Part shown: positions 54,051 to 64,000 of the stretch, piece after piece
Position numbering within the stretch: the first letter of the stretch is position 1
Layout of the letters: each line of letters opens with the position of its first letter
Source: Bicyclus anynana
Lineage: Eukaryota; Arthropoda; Insecta; Lepidoptera; Nymphalidae
DNA: 64,000 bases
Direction: 5' to 3'
Assembly (NCBI RefSeq): GCF_947172395.1
Contig: NC_069099.1
Span: 12,777,740-12,841,739 of the forward strand
The notes under the pieces: model-generated
Database searches by the model: none
Told to the model about the DNA's origin: nothing
Seen by the model: the letters and a program-made list of their open reading frames with translations, nothing else
Translations under genes and position numbers: made by a program

Positions 54051-54614
54051 TGACTTGGCTGAGTATTAATGAAGTTGCTTACTTATTGCCTGTTAGGTAA
54101 TTAGTCTGCGTGGTAATGGGATTTTTAAAAAAGATGACACGGAAAATTATGTTAGCACTTGTTTGTAGATATAATTCCTAAAAATAATATCTTTAGTACT
54201 TTAAGTCTTTACTTGTTTTTGTGGCACCTCTGCAAATTGTAAGCTCTACAAAGCGGCATCTCAAGGAAGACTGTCACAGTACAATGCAAAATGGTCTCTT
54301 TGTCCGTTGTTGTCCTTTTTAATTCGTAACTTTTATGCGTCAAAGTGAATCACTCGGATTTTCAAACATGGCGATGCCTTCAAAGTATTCCCTTTTACCA
54401 ATGCCATAAGATTCTTTTTCGCACAAATCAATCGCAACAGATTCTTGTTGTGGTAAAATAATAAATTGATGACAAAAACTTTGACGGCATTTTATTGCAT
54501 GCGACTTTTTGAAATCCCCAATTTATTTTTACGAACATTGCCTCAAAGGGTTAAACATCGCAGAACTGTTTTATTTATTCATTTATTTGATACTTTATAT
54601 CATATAATTTTATT
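54051..54614. other. No feature recognised
   Basis: AT-rich, no gene or repeat match. Confidence 0.45.
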
Positions 54615-55290
54615 ATATATTTTTTTTATTTAGTCTCTCAATATTCCTGCAATCTGTCGTGAGACATTCAGCGGGATTTTAGGTATTTGAATTAAGGCGT
54701 GTTTGGTGCGAAATCCAGTGATTTGCCCAAATATAATAATAGAATAGAATAGAATAGAAATAATTTATTTGTTAACACAACACATAACTACATAATAACT
54801 TAAAACTAATACATTTATATCGTAATAATAACTTAAAACTAATACATATATATAAAGAAAATATGTTGTGCCAAAAAAATGGACCTGACTCAGCTAAAAT
54901 TTGTTGTGAGTACATCAGTACCCACAACGCTAGTATTCTGTCAGACCCTTAGGAGGAAAGAACAGAACACATAAAATAAGTCAAATAAAAATAATTATAT
55001 CACTAATAAAATAAAACAAAATACAGTTAAAATACAGTAGTAATCTCAAAAGAACAAAAAAAAAGAAAAATTAAAAAAAAAAGGAAAAAATTATAGATTT
55101 AATTGTTTATTATTAATTAATATAGTGTCTATTTCGTGACATCTTGCGGTGCTCGGTCTCTTGAGCCTTTTGAAAGTTGTACCAGGTTTCTTCATCATTA
55201 GGTACCTTGCAAGTTGATTTGGATGTGTACGAATAAGCTTTTGGTATGTTTTCATTGAGTGTGCAACTTCTATCTTTATGATGCAACTTC
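54615..55290 (-). pseudogene. Jockey-like LINE 3' part, interrupted
   Basis: 54615-54739 and 55118-55290 match 57065-57360 (CAATCTGTCGTGAGACATTC, GTTTGGTGCGAAATCCAGTG, CTTGAGCCTTTTGAAAGTTG, TTGCAAGTTGATTTGGATGT). Another element separates the two parts. Confidence 0.85.
54740..55117 (-). mobile_element. LINE 3' UTR insertion with (TTCTA)n tail
   Basis: Plus-strand (AGAAT)n then TAATTTATTTGTTAACACAA is a reversed LINE tail. The interior holds ATAACTTAAAACTAATACAT twice and CTGTCAGACCCTTAGGAGGA, a segment I associate with lepidopteran LINE 3' UTRs. Confidence 0.65.
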
Positions 55291-56302
55291 TATATTATGA
55301 TAATTTAATTACAATATCATTTTATAATACCTAAAAATTACTCACCGCGTGCTACTGATAAGATCTAGTTTACTAATAAAATCGGACCAAATTCTCAATT
55401 ATCCAAGTAAAAGCGTAAGTAATAAAAAGAAATAGTAAATCGAGGTAATGATAGATCATGTCTTTATTCGACACTTGCAAAATGTATACTACTGTAGCCA
55501 TATAGGCCATAATTTCTAATTTAAAAATAACAATATACTTCTCCATAAATTCATATTTAATAGGTTTTCAAAAATTTCGAGTTATGTTGATACCTAAAGT
55601 CAAAAACTTAATATTAAAGTTACTAGGGTTCAATATGCACCTTAATCATAGACATAGGTTATCAAATAATATGAGAATGGGGAAGATGACTAGGTTTGAA
55701 TATATTGATTTTTATGATACATTCGGGTAAATGTGGTCAATGTTAACTAATTTATACATAAAAAGCAAAGATCGACTGGATAATTGCAAATTAAATAAGA
55801 TTATAATTTTTCAAAATCTATTAAAAATATTTAATCGTAATTAGATGAACATTCATACAGTTTTAGCTTCCTTACATTAAATGTGACACTTTTTAATATT
55901 TGAACTATACCTAAACATAAACGCAGAAATAACAAAGATATTAGTAATTTTGTTTAAACGCCCATACAAATCCAACGATCATTAATTGCCTACGACGTCA
56001 CGATAATACTTTTAAAATCCTCGTAAATTTTTGTAATAATTTTAAGTTTGCGGCTTTATTTATCGCTATAATAATTTAAATGTACCTATCATTACAATTC
56101 AAAATGAACAAAAGTCGTTTCTGAATAAAGAAATTCTGATCTTTTGCTAGGTATATAGCAACGAATCTCTATGGCCACTCTATCATAAACCAGCCTTCTA
56201 AGATAAGTTAAACTGTGTATACCTCCCACCCAAGTCCCTCTATAGCCAGCGACATTGCGACAGTCGGCATAACTTTGCAATGCCATTAGCACTTTTTTAC
56301 AG
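55291..56302. other. No gene seen
   Basis: Very AT-rich to about 56090. Then moderate GC with open frames on both strands leading to the candidate exon. Confidence 0.45.
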
Positions 56303-56483
56303 TCCAGTCCTTTCATTCCATTTTCAAAAAAAGCCGTTGACGGTGTGGCGGCATCTGGCGGGACAGCTATTAGCATCGTACGCAAACTGTTTAAAAGCTA
56401 CCGGGGTACGCCGAGTCAATGTTTGCGTCCGCTGTTTGCAGGACGCGCGGTGGACGCAGGATGCTGGACTATGGGAATGGGTG
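56303..56483 (+). other. Candidate internal exon (unrecognised)
   Basis: Bounded by CACTTTTTTACAG (acceptor, AG 56301-56302) and GGGTG|GTAAGTATA (donor, GT 56484-56485). GC content is well above its surroundings and two plus frames are open across it, as is a minus frame. No domain recognised and no partner exon found, so a chance island is quite possible. Confidence 0.25.
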
Positions 56484-56631
56484 GTAAGTATATAAATACT
56501 AGTGAATGCGCGCGATTTCGTTTTCGGATTAAAAGCTGAAGCTAAATTAGAGAGAATAGAATTTCGTACGAAAATACCGTCTCCAATTGAACTTTCCCCT
56601 TTAATGAAAGATCTCTTGGTGACCATTACCT

Positions 56632-56705
56632 AGTTCGTCCAGTGGTTATCCTGTACAGCTACGGATTATGAGGTTCCTAGGTTCGAATCCTGAGTCAGCC
56701 TGTGA
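56632..56705 (+). mobile_element. tRNA-like SINE head
   Basis: TTCGTCCAGTGGTTATCCTG (A box) and CTAGGTTCGAATCCTGAG (B box) at tRNA-like spacing, without a convincing cloverleaf. Probably a SINE head, not a functional tRNA. Confidence 0.45.
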
Positions 56706-57064
56706 CATATCTGTTTGTTTATTCTTGGGTTTACATATTCAAACTATTTTAATTTGTATGTTTAATTATTTGCAAAATATTAAATAAAAAATTAATAGAA
56801 AATCTTTAGAAAAATAAAGATATGCCGTCGCCATGGTACTATTACCGCTCAGTTGGCCTATTTCCCATTAAGGTCTTTATTATCAACCCATTAAGGTCTT
56901 TATAAAAAAAAACAAATCAATCGACAAAATTTCATCCTGTGCTTACGGTGGATATCATATAGTAGGTATGTAAATAGTTGTCCACTTCAATAAGTTGATA
57001 TTAAAGACCAAAATAGTGAATAGGCCAGCAGGATGGCAAAGGCAAACCATACCCTTTGGCATAA
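56706..57064. other. No feature recognised
   Basis: AT-rich; CCCATTAAGGTCTTTAT is tandemly doubled at about 56867-56902. Confidence 0.45.
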
Positions 57065-57480
57065 TTTTTTTAATTTTTTTATATAGTCTCTCAATATTCC
57101 TGCAATCTGTCGTGAGACATTCAGCGGGATTTTAAGTATTTGAATTAAGGCGTGTTTGGTGCGAAATCCAGTGATTTGCCCAAATATAATAATGTAGTGT
57201 CTATTTCATGACATCTTGTGGTGCTCGTCTCTTGAGCCTTTTGAAAGTTGTATCAGGTTTCTTCATCATTAAGTTCCTTGCAAGTTGATTTGGATGTTTA
57301 CGAATACGCTTTTGGTATGTTTTCATTGAGTGTGCAACTTCTGTCTTTATAGTTTTAATTTTTAGTCTACGATGCAGGCGATCATTTTTGATGTACCAAG
57401 GAGCATTGGTAATCATGCGCAGCATTTTTGACTGGAACCATCGTGAGCTGTGCCATCTGGGTGCATTGTATGGTATAACT
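57065..57480 (-). pseudogene. Jockey-like LINE polymerase C-terminus and 3' UTR
   Basis: Minus strand: IPYNAPRWHSSRWFQSK, MLRMITNAPWYIKNDRLHR, DLKI-like (RLKIKTIK), YQKRIRKHPNQLARNL, FKRLKRRAPQDV, stop. The FQSK-LR-I-NAPWY-N..LH.DL..P and H.N.LA..L order is the C-terminus of jockey-clade reverse transcriptases. 74 codons (57201-57425) plus upstream frame are intact, then a 3' UTR. Confidence 0.82.
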
Positions 57481-58806
57481 TGTAGTTCGGGATTTTAAAG
57501 TAACTCTATTGTGTGAAGTTTCCGATACTACGCCTTGGCATAAATAAGCATCAGTTCTTATATCAGGTCATCTATGTACTCTATACTTGTGTGTATGTAG
57601 ACGCTTTAAAAGTGACCTATGATGACAGTAGATATAATAACCGAACCCATGAAACGTGAAGTTATTTAAGCTAGCGCCACACGGCGGAGGTCCCTGGTAA
57701 CCACTAATTATTCGTACACACACCCGACCTTTGCTGCGCCGACTGTGTACACTCCTTTAAAAACACGCACGACAGCAAAACATCGTAAGTGACACGCACT
57801 GGTGTTAATCTTAGGGACTGACTACACTCTTTCAGTTTTATTCGCAATAAACTGGACGATTTTGTTGGCACGTATACAACTAACTGGCAGGTTATCTGTA
57901 AAACTGTAGGTTGTCTACAATCTTTTAAAATTAATGATTATAGTAATAGTTTACTTTACTTTTTTAATTGCCTGTTAGAGATATTCAATTCCACTAATCT
58001 CAGAGTTAAAAACCACTATTGGAGTAGTATTTATAGCGTTGTAATAAACACTAGTCTAATAGAATGATAATGTACAATGTACTTGTACAATTGTATAAAC
58101 TACATTAGGTATTTTACTCTTACAGCTAGCATTTATTAAATGAAGTAAAACGCAAAAATAACAAAGATATTTGTGAGTTTCTTTGAACACCCATGCAAGT
58201 CTATGTGCTATTTCACGATTCGACAACGCCATTTATTCGTGCTATTTAGTACGGAGAGATTTGAGCAATTCGACAACGTTCCATTTATTCGTGCTATTTA
58301 GTATGGAGCGTTTTTGAGCGACTTGCCTTCTCTTAAATCCCTATAGCTCCAAAAGTAATAATCGCAGATATCCTGTTACTTCTACAAAATTGTTTTACTA
58401 TAGACATACCAACTCTTAATTTCTATTGTAGTTAGTCCCTTACATCATATCCAGCATTTTAAGGAAAAACGACGCAAATGTTATAACAACTAAGTGTTAC
58501 TTACGACATTCTTCGTGTTCAGCGTCAGCTAATGCAATGTTTGGTGCAGTGGACTTGTGGACAGGACCACCGACGGATGTTTGGCCCCTTAGCGTCGATA
58601 CTGCTACTTTACAATAACAAAGCGCTCGTAATGTGTGGACATAAAGTTTTAAACGTTATTGGTAATAATCGTAGGTGTTCCTCTTAATATAGATGTGGTA
58701 GAGTTTGATCCATATATAACTCGAATGAGTAACTAAAGCCGAAAATGTGAAAAAGATCTTATAAAGGAATGTTGGGTCATTGACCCATATATTTTATTAT
58801 TTAGAC
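57481..58806. other. No gene seen; 50-bp tandem duplication at 58218-58320
   Basis: ATTCGACAACG..CATTTATT and CGTGCTATTTAGTA.GGAG occur twice at 50-bp spacing. A GC-richer patch at 57665-57785 contains GGTCCCTGGTAACCAC. No coding support. Confidence 0.5.
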
Positions 58807-59279
58807 TAGGGTAAGTCCAGGATAGATGCCCCAGTGGGATAGATGACTTGATTTTTATTTCATGTTAGGAGCACTGTAGGAGTAAAATTTTACTGTAAGT
58901 AACGAGTCCTCCCCCTGTAAACCTTAGTGTCGGGAGGAATTTCGACCGGAGTGCATGCGCTTCGTCTGTGTGTATAAAAATGTTCCGCGGTGAGACGATA
59001 AAAGACGCCAAAATAAGATTCGTAAGTACTTTCAACAGTGTATTTTTTCTCTCGCACATAATGTAAATTTTTTTTCTATTTGTCTGCTTGCATTGAAGAT
59101 TAGCCTATGTAAATTGATAGATTTTATAGTAATTGAAACTCAACTTTTGTTTTTATTGATAAGGGCATCTATCCCCTACAAAAAGTATAGTTGCCCCGTT
59201 TTTTATTAGGATAGATGCCCCTAAGGGCAACAATCCCCAACTGTTTATTATAAGTGTTGTGTTGTTGCAGAAGAGCATA

Positions 59280-59483
59280 ATGCCTAGTAAATATAAAAGG
59301 AAACAGGGTGTTGTCCCTCGTACTGTAACCTAGACCGAAGACAGTATGTTTCTGAAAGCGTTTGAATAGATGAAAAAGGAAGAGAAAAGCGTGAATCAGA
59401 TTTCTAGAATATAAGGAATACCATATAAATTATTAAAACGCAGATTTGCCATTAACAGCAATTCTTATTTTCAAAGTTACTGA
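59280..59483 (+). pseudogene. Pogo-like transposase N-terminus (psq helix-turn-helix)
   Basis: From ATG 59280 one frame is preserved for 67 codons without indel but with three stops (59331, 59367 and a later TAA). MPSKYKRKQG, TEDSMFLKAFE, MKKEEKSVNQISRI, GIPYKLLKRRFAINS. A KYKRK start and S.NQIS..YGIP..LLKRR fit the psq-type DNA-binding domain of pogo/Tigger transposases. Confidence 0.8.
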
Positions 59484-59651
59484 ATGTGTCCTGTTGTTTT
59501 AAATTTGAATTACTTTTACTTTGTCTTGTATTGCATCATATCATTGTAGTTACTGTCTGGCATAATTATTACTGAAAAAATATATATATATCCATTATTT
59601 ATTTTTATTTGTTGTATGAAAACATCCTGTAATAACAAAAAAACGACTCGT

Positions 59652-59795
59652 GGCTCTTACATTCAAATTAGGAGAAACTGGACGCTGGACCGAACAGCAA
59701 TACGTCAGTTAGCATACCAGTTTGTTAAAAAGCTACAGCTAAAGCATAACTTTGACAAAGATGGCCAAAAAATTAAAATTAAAGTTAAAGACTGA
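59652..59795 (+). pseudogene. Pogo-like transposase, CENP-B-type region
   Basis: The frame reads NWTLDRTAIRQLAYQFVKKL, then LKHNFDKDGQKI and a stop. LAYQF...L.HNF resembles the second, CENP-B-type helix-turn-helix of Tigger-like proteins. The usual AGKDW segment and the DDE catalytic domain are missing. Confidence 0.65.
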
Positions 59796-60143
59796 TAAAA
59801 CACCATAAAGACTGATTATAATAATATAGTTGTTTGATTTCAGAACGAACTAATTACAATGTTCAAACTAAGTCGCCAATCCCCACTAAGGGCACCTATC
59901 CTCAGAAGTTTTTTCATGATAAGTCTTCTATCCGCCACAGTAGGCGTCTATCCCATTTTTTAGAGGTCCGAAAAATTACAATTTACACAAAATCTGTACA
60001 GTCTATATCAAAACGATACAGATAATATAGAACATTAAGAAATATATTTAATATCTCCCAAAGAACGCAATGCTCTAAGATTATAAAATTCGGAGTTATT
60101 TAGCATTTTCGAAAAGTGGGGCATCTATCCTGGACTTACCCTA

Positions 60144-60540
60144 ATATAACTACCGAAACTACACTGTATCACTGTTTTACTTTTACTGAAGCAATGTATA
60201 ATATTACGTTGCCCGAATTGAAGCTTTAATTCAGGACCTTTAAGTCCGCAGACGTACAGTCTTATTGGGCAAAAAGCAGTTTTTTTTGACGTGTCAACGT
60301 CTTATAACTCGATGGAGCTTTAAACTCGAAATAAGATGAAGTCATGCGTCGTTCACTCGCTCTAGGGTTGCCAACTTTTTTTTTACAAGAAACAAAGTCT
60401 TCTGGTCTTTGAAGATTATTAAACAGAATTTTAGAATAACGAACATTTTCTTTTATAAAATGCAACTACTCCATCAGTATTTTCTTCTGACATTGTCACG
60501 TTCAACTATCGTCAGTAAACCGACTTTACAGACAACCGAT
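60144..60540. other. No gene seen
   Basis: Mixed AT-rich sequence. The phrase TCGCTCTAGGGTTGCCAAC is at about 60357. No repeat partner found here. Confidence 0.45.
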
Positions 60541-61040
60541 TTTTTATTTAAAGACATGTGAGCCCTAGACTGCGATATCACCTATGTTAAGTGATGATAC
60601 AGTTTAATATTATAGCCCAGTGGATATGACCTCTAACTCCGATTTCGGAAGGTGTGGGTTCGAATCCGGTCCGGGGCATGCACCTCCAACTTTTTAGTTG
60701 TGTGCATTTTAGGAAATTAAATATCACGTGTCTCAATCGGTGAGGAAACCTGGATACCTGGGAATTTTCTTGATTCTCGTGTTCTCGCGTGTGTGAAGTC
60801 TGTCAATCCGCATTGGGCCAGCCTGGTGGACTATTGGTTTAATTAACCCCTCTCATTCTGAGAGGAGACTCGAGCTCAGCAGTAAGCCAAATATGGGTTG
60901 ATAATGATGACAGTTTAAGATGGAGGCGGACTTGGAAAAAGTACAAGTTAATTTTACCCAGCATATCGCTATAGTTTCTAAGCAGCAACGTACGTACCGG
61001 AACGCCAAATCGTTTGGCGTTACGTCTTTTCCAGTGGGCT
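60541..61040 (-). mobile_element. SINE-2 split by SINE-1
   Basis: SINE-2 parts at 60541-60607 (TTAAGTGATGATACAGTTTA on plus) and 60910-61040 (TACCGGAACGCCAAATCGTT). Diverged, hence the older partner. Confidence 0.78.
60608..60909 (+). mobile_element. SINE-1 nested in SINE-2, 9-bp target duplication
   Basis: Complete SINE-1 (perfect B box) between ACAGTTTAA at 60599-60607 and 60910-60918. Tail GGGTTGATAATGATG. Confidence 0.88.
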
Positions 61041-61167
61041 GACACCTAACAGAGAACTATGTGGTATTAGCTTAGCAAATATAAAATCCGAATCCAAACC
61101 ATCCCAACAACCAATGAACTTTAAAAAGTGTCAATAGTAGACAATAGGTACGTATGAGTACGCTTAT

Positions 61168-61586
61168 AAAGGAGATGGTCCAAAATTGTATGAAGCCCAG
61201 GATCAGTCATTGTATCCTAGCGGAAATAAAAGAAGATATATTTTTTGACTATTTTTGATTATACAAATCCATATAAATTTACTTTAATTCTTTCGAAATA
61301 ATATTCATTATCTCCCAAGAAATGCAACACTATTATGTGTAATAATTGAAGATAGATGACGTATTCAATGCAGTAATCGATTTGACGTTTGCTGTCAATT
61401 GTCATGTCATAGTTGCTCTACGGGCGCCATCTTGATATAACTCAAAAAATTGGGTTTTTATTTTGTTTATTTCTTTTCATTTAGTTAGATTTATTCACTT
61501 TAGTAAATTTTAATAAAATCCTTGTATTTTTTTAAATTTTAATGATACGGGGTACAATAGTGGACCTGAAATGGACCACCTCCTTT
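61168..61586 (+). mobile_element. GGTCC-MITE, full copy
   Basis: AAAGGAGATGGTCCA (61168-61182) and TGGACCACCTCCTTT (61572-61586) are inverted with one mismatch. Interior as at 435-840. No coding capacity. Target duplication unclear. Confidence 0.85.
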
Positions 61587-61588
61587 TT

Positions 61589-61806
61589 AACCGACTTCAA
61601 AAAGGAGGAGGTTCTCAATTCGGTCGGTAATTTTTTTTTTTATGTAGGTATGTGCACCGATTACTCAAAGACGCCTGGACCGATTTCAAAAACTTAGCAC
61701 CGGCTTAGCACCGCCTTCATACTGATCAGCAGGTACAACATATTATTATGATGTTATTTTTCGCTTTTTAGTTTAGTGAGTACGTTTTTAGGTTTAGAAG
61801 TCGGTT
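61589..61806. mobile_element. AACCGACTTC-ended MITE
   Basis: 218 bp between AACCGACTTC and its complement GAAGTCGGTT. Its first bases with the end of the neighbouring MITE form CCTCCTTTTT..AAAAAGGAGG. The right end recurs at 9424-9471. Confidence 0.6.
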
Positions 61807-62379
61807 GTATTTTTTTTATTAAAATTTTTATTATGTATATTATAGAAATTGATTAAAAATGCTGCCGAGGTCCAGTCTGTCCCCTAGAATTGTCAAAAGC
61901 ATATTAAGGGTCCTTGACCGCACCAATAGCAGCCCTTCGCGTCGGAGGGTAGTTATTATTTTTAATCCCATAATGGCGGCACAGATTTCATTACGAGGGT
62001 TGCGCTGATTAAAAGGGTGGGACGATTCATTAAGTTTTTTTTTTGGTTTATCGATTTTTGGGGCTTCAATTTTAATGGTGATTGATGTACCTAGTTGATA
62101 ATTATGTAAGTACTTTATGTAAAAGTAGGTAAGTGTCTGATTTAATTTCGTAAAAAATATTATAACGCGATAGTATGTTTGTTGTTGTAGTTGTTGTTAA
62201 TGTTTTATGCTCTTCTATTCTATTCTATTTCGCTGAAAAATAAAATTAGAAAAACAGTAGAAAAAAGGAATGAAAAACATTAGTTATAAATTCGTTTTGT
62301 TTGACCCTTCCTTGTTGATTTTTGAAAAGCAATATTTTTGTTTCTTGTAATTAGGTACGTCTATGTACCCTAAAGTGGT
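61807..62379. other. No gene seen; candidate regulatory island 61860-62030
   Basis: AGCCCTTCGCGTCGGAGGGT, CCATAATGGCGGCACAGATT, GGTTGCGCTGATTAAAAGGG. Not repeat-like, with a composition like 43075-43330, which also carries CATAATGG.GG. Confidence 0.35.
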
Positions 62380-62677
62380 AAAGTGTGATAGCCCAATGGA
62401 TATGACCTCCGCCTCTTCGTGAGAGTGTAGGTTCAAATCCGGTTCAGGGCATGCACTTCCATCTTTTCAGTAATGTGCATTTTAAGAAATTAAATATAAC
62501 GTGCAATCGGCGAAGGAAAAACATCGTGAGGAAATTGAGAATTTTCTTATTTCTCTACGTGTGTGAAGTCTGCTAATCCGCATTGAGCCAGCGTGGTTGG
62601 ACTATTAGCCTAACCCCTCACATTCTGAGAAGAGACTCGTGCACAACAGTGAGCCGAATATATGTTGTTAATATGAT
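62380..62677 (+). mobile_element. SINE-1, diverged
   Basis: A box ATAGCCCAATGG, B box GGTTCAAATCC, complete body with many changes, tail TTGTTAATATGAT. Confidence 0.85.
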
Positions 62678-63374
62678 AGCCTGCCAAAATTTTTGCCTGA
62701 CAATGCAATTTGACCTAATAATGATTGTTACATAATCGATAGTATGAAAACTAACAAATAAAGTAGGTAATAATCATAATAATCTTCATACAACAGTGAA
62801 AATTGCTTGTACAATCAACAACACAACGTTAATCGATATGCCATGCTTAGTGACAACGTGACAATTGGACAGAAGAACAAAACCTTTGTCAGTGTCTCCA
62901 AAGGAATTCCAGATCTAATTTCGAGAAGTTAGAGTTGTTTTTCCTTCGGCAATGTATTATGATTCACGTTGATTAGTGCTCGTCGTGTGGCGCTAAATGA
63001 AATGATACTTTTTGTCACAAATTTTGTGTTGATTATTGATGTCGCGTGTTGTTTATTTGGTGTGTTAGTCACGCAGTACAGTCACATGAATAATCAATAA
63101 AATAAATGTTTTTTATACTTAAAGACAACTTAACCTTTGACTATTGAGTGCGGTTTTACCTGCGGTATTAAGCGATGATGACTGTACTCTGAGAGGCTAC
63201 TCTAGCAGGCTTACTTTCAATTTTGTTATAGGTACCTACCCAAAAATTTATGAAAGAGATATGTCACTAGTGTGTCAAAACTGAGGCAAATAAAGTGCGG
63301 CTAATTGTCTTAATTTCATTAAGTCTCAAAGTGAAGAACGAAAGCTATTTAAATAAATAATACTATTATAGTAT
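62678..63374. other. No feature recognised
   Basis: AT-rich, no coding evidence. Confidence 0.45.
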
Positions 63375-63472
63375 TAAAAACAAAATTGTGCATGTGTGCG
63401 CTCAGTGGAGTCGTTAATTTCGGATCACTTTTTGGGGTGATTTGTAGGCACGTAATATGTCTATAGTATAAA
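63375..63472 (-). repeat. Unclassified ~110-bp repeat, copy 2
   Basis: Reverse complement aligns with 20981-21105: CAAAATTGTGCATGTGTGCG, CTCAGT, CGGATCACTTTTTGGGGTGA on plus. Confidence 0.75.
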
Positions 63473-64000
63473 ATATCGTTGGTTATACTTGACTTTGATA
63501 GTTTCTACGCATCATCATACCTACCGGATTTTTTTGCTCTGGCTATGATATATCATACAATTGAAAATTGTTGTTACATATACTAAAATAATTATAAAAA
63601 ACATGTTTATGAACGATATTAGTCACATAATAGGTATGATGGGTAGGTAGGGGGTACGGACCGTCGCCAAGGAGTGCTAATTTGTTTTGCAAATTGGGGG
63701 TGACGGTTCACAGGGAAGGGTTGTCTTGCTTGACTATGAACACTGTAATTATGTTTATGAAAATTATACGCTAAGTATCAAGACCTTTCATGCTATATAA
63801 TATTTTAAGCTTTCAAAAAACATATTATGTAGATACTTAGGTATATGATATATCTTACAGATATATTTTTACGTAGGTTGTCCACGGATCAATTAAATTT
63901 TAACACGTTTAATGTATTGTAAATTGAAATTACATAGTATAAACCCACTAATTAACTAAACTACGTTTATATATAATTATAATTAGCTTTCTTAATATGG
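63473..64000. other. No gene seen; short GC-richer patch 63640-63725
   Basis: Contains TTTTGCAAATT (octamer-like) between GGACCGTCGCC and GGTGACGGTTC. Function unknown. Confidence 0.35.

Larger units (their letters stand above)
58807..60143 (+). mobile_element. Pogo/Tigger-like DNA transposon, internally decayed
   Basis: TA (58807-58808), then a 25-bp inverted repeat (58809-58833, GGGTAAGTCC..GATGCCCCA), 1.28 kb interior, the exact complement (60117-60141) and TA. TA targets plus a pogo-like transposase place it in Tc1/mariner (pogo). Subterminal GGATAGATGCCCC-like copies recur inside near 59162, 59211, 59890 and 59945, possibly transposase binding sites. At 1,333 bp it is shorter than autonomous relatives usually are, and its transposase is broken. 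Confidence 0.85.

Overview
This 64 kb window looks like nuclear DNA from a moth or butterfly (Lepidoptera). It is AT-rich, with no bacterial-style gene packing. It is filled with repeat families I recognise as typical of Lepidoptera: two abundant tRNA-derived SINEs, short Helitrons that begin TC..ACTAATATTATAAA and end CTAG, RTE-like and jockey-like LINE fragments, and several MITE families. No host protein-coding gene can be supported. Most open reading frames fall inside repeats or are chance frames. The window is best read as intergenic or long-intron DNA.

Labels used here are my own. SINE-1 is about 300 bp: a tRNA-like head (A box TAGCCCAGTGG, B box GGTTCGAATCC) and a GAT/ATG-rich tail. 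SINE-2 is about 330 bp: head CTCCGTGGCGCAGTGG, B box GGTTCGATCCC, and a tail GGCTAACTTGTAA plus poly-A. Each occurs about 15 times. LINE-R is an RTE-like LINE with a (GAT)n tail, seen mostly as 3' ends. LINE-J covers jockey/CR1-like fragments. FB is a foldback MITE with CACGTG near its centre. GGTCC-MITE is a family of about 410 bp.

Layout. 0-9 kb: LINE remnants, SINEs and a GGTCC-MITE. 9-12 kb: a candidate promoter, then the clearest coding sequence of the window, the intact C-terminal part of a non-LTR retrotransposon carrying a CCHC motif and a restriction-like endonuclease. 12-20 kb: dense SINEs, a hAT-type MITE with its 8-bp target duplication, and a 131-bp tandem array. 20-26 kb: LINE-R pieces, including a 45-bp tandem expansion of the first endonuclease motif, a 29-bp RNA-type hairpin, FB elements and a 21-bp minisatellite. 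26-45 kb: SINEs, Helitrons, a 190-bp segmental duplication and nested LINE-R copies with target duplications. 45-58 kb: SINEs, a 427-bp MITE nested in SINE-2, a perfect 25-bp hairpin, a LINE-in-LINE nest and one candidate exon. 58.8-60.1 kb: a 1.33 kb pogo/Tigger-like DNA transposon with perfect 25-bp inverted repeats, TA target sites and two decayed transposase helix-turn-helix regions. 60-64 kb: SINE-in-SINE nesting, two adjoining MITEs and GC-richer islands that may be regulatory.

The elements form an insertion record. SINE-1 is inside SINE-2, LINE-R inside Helitron, LINE-R inside SINE-1, SINE-2 inside LINE-R, a MITE inside SINE-2, and one LINE inside another. Several junctions keep target duplications, so relative ages can be read directly. 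SINE-1 and LINE-R share the GAT-type 3' tail, which suggests that LINE-R machinery mobilised SINE-1.
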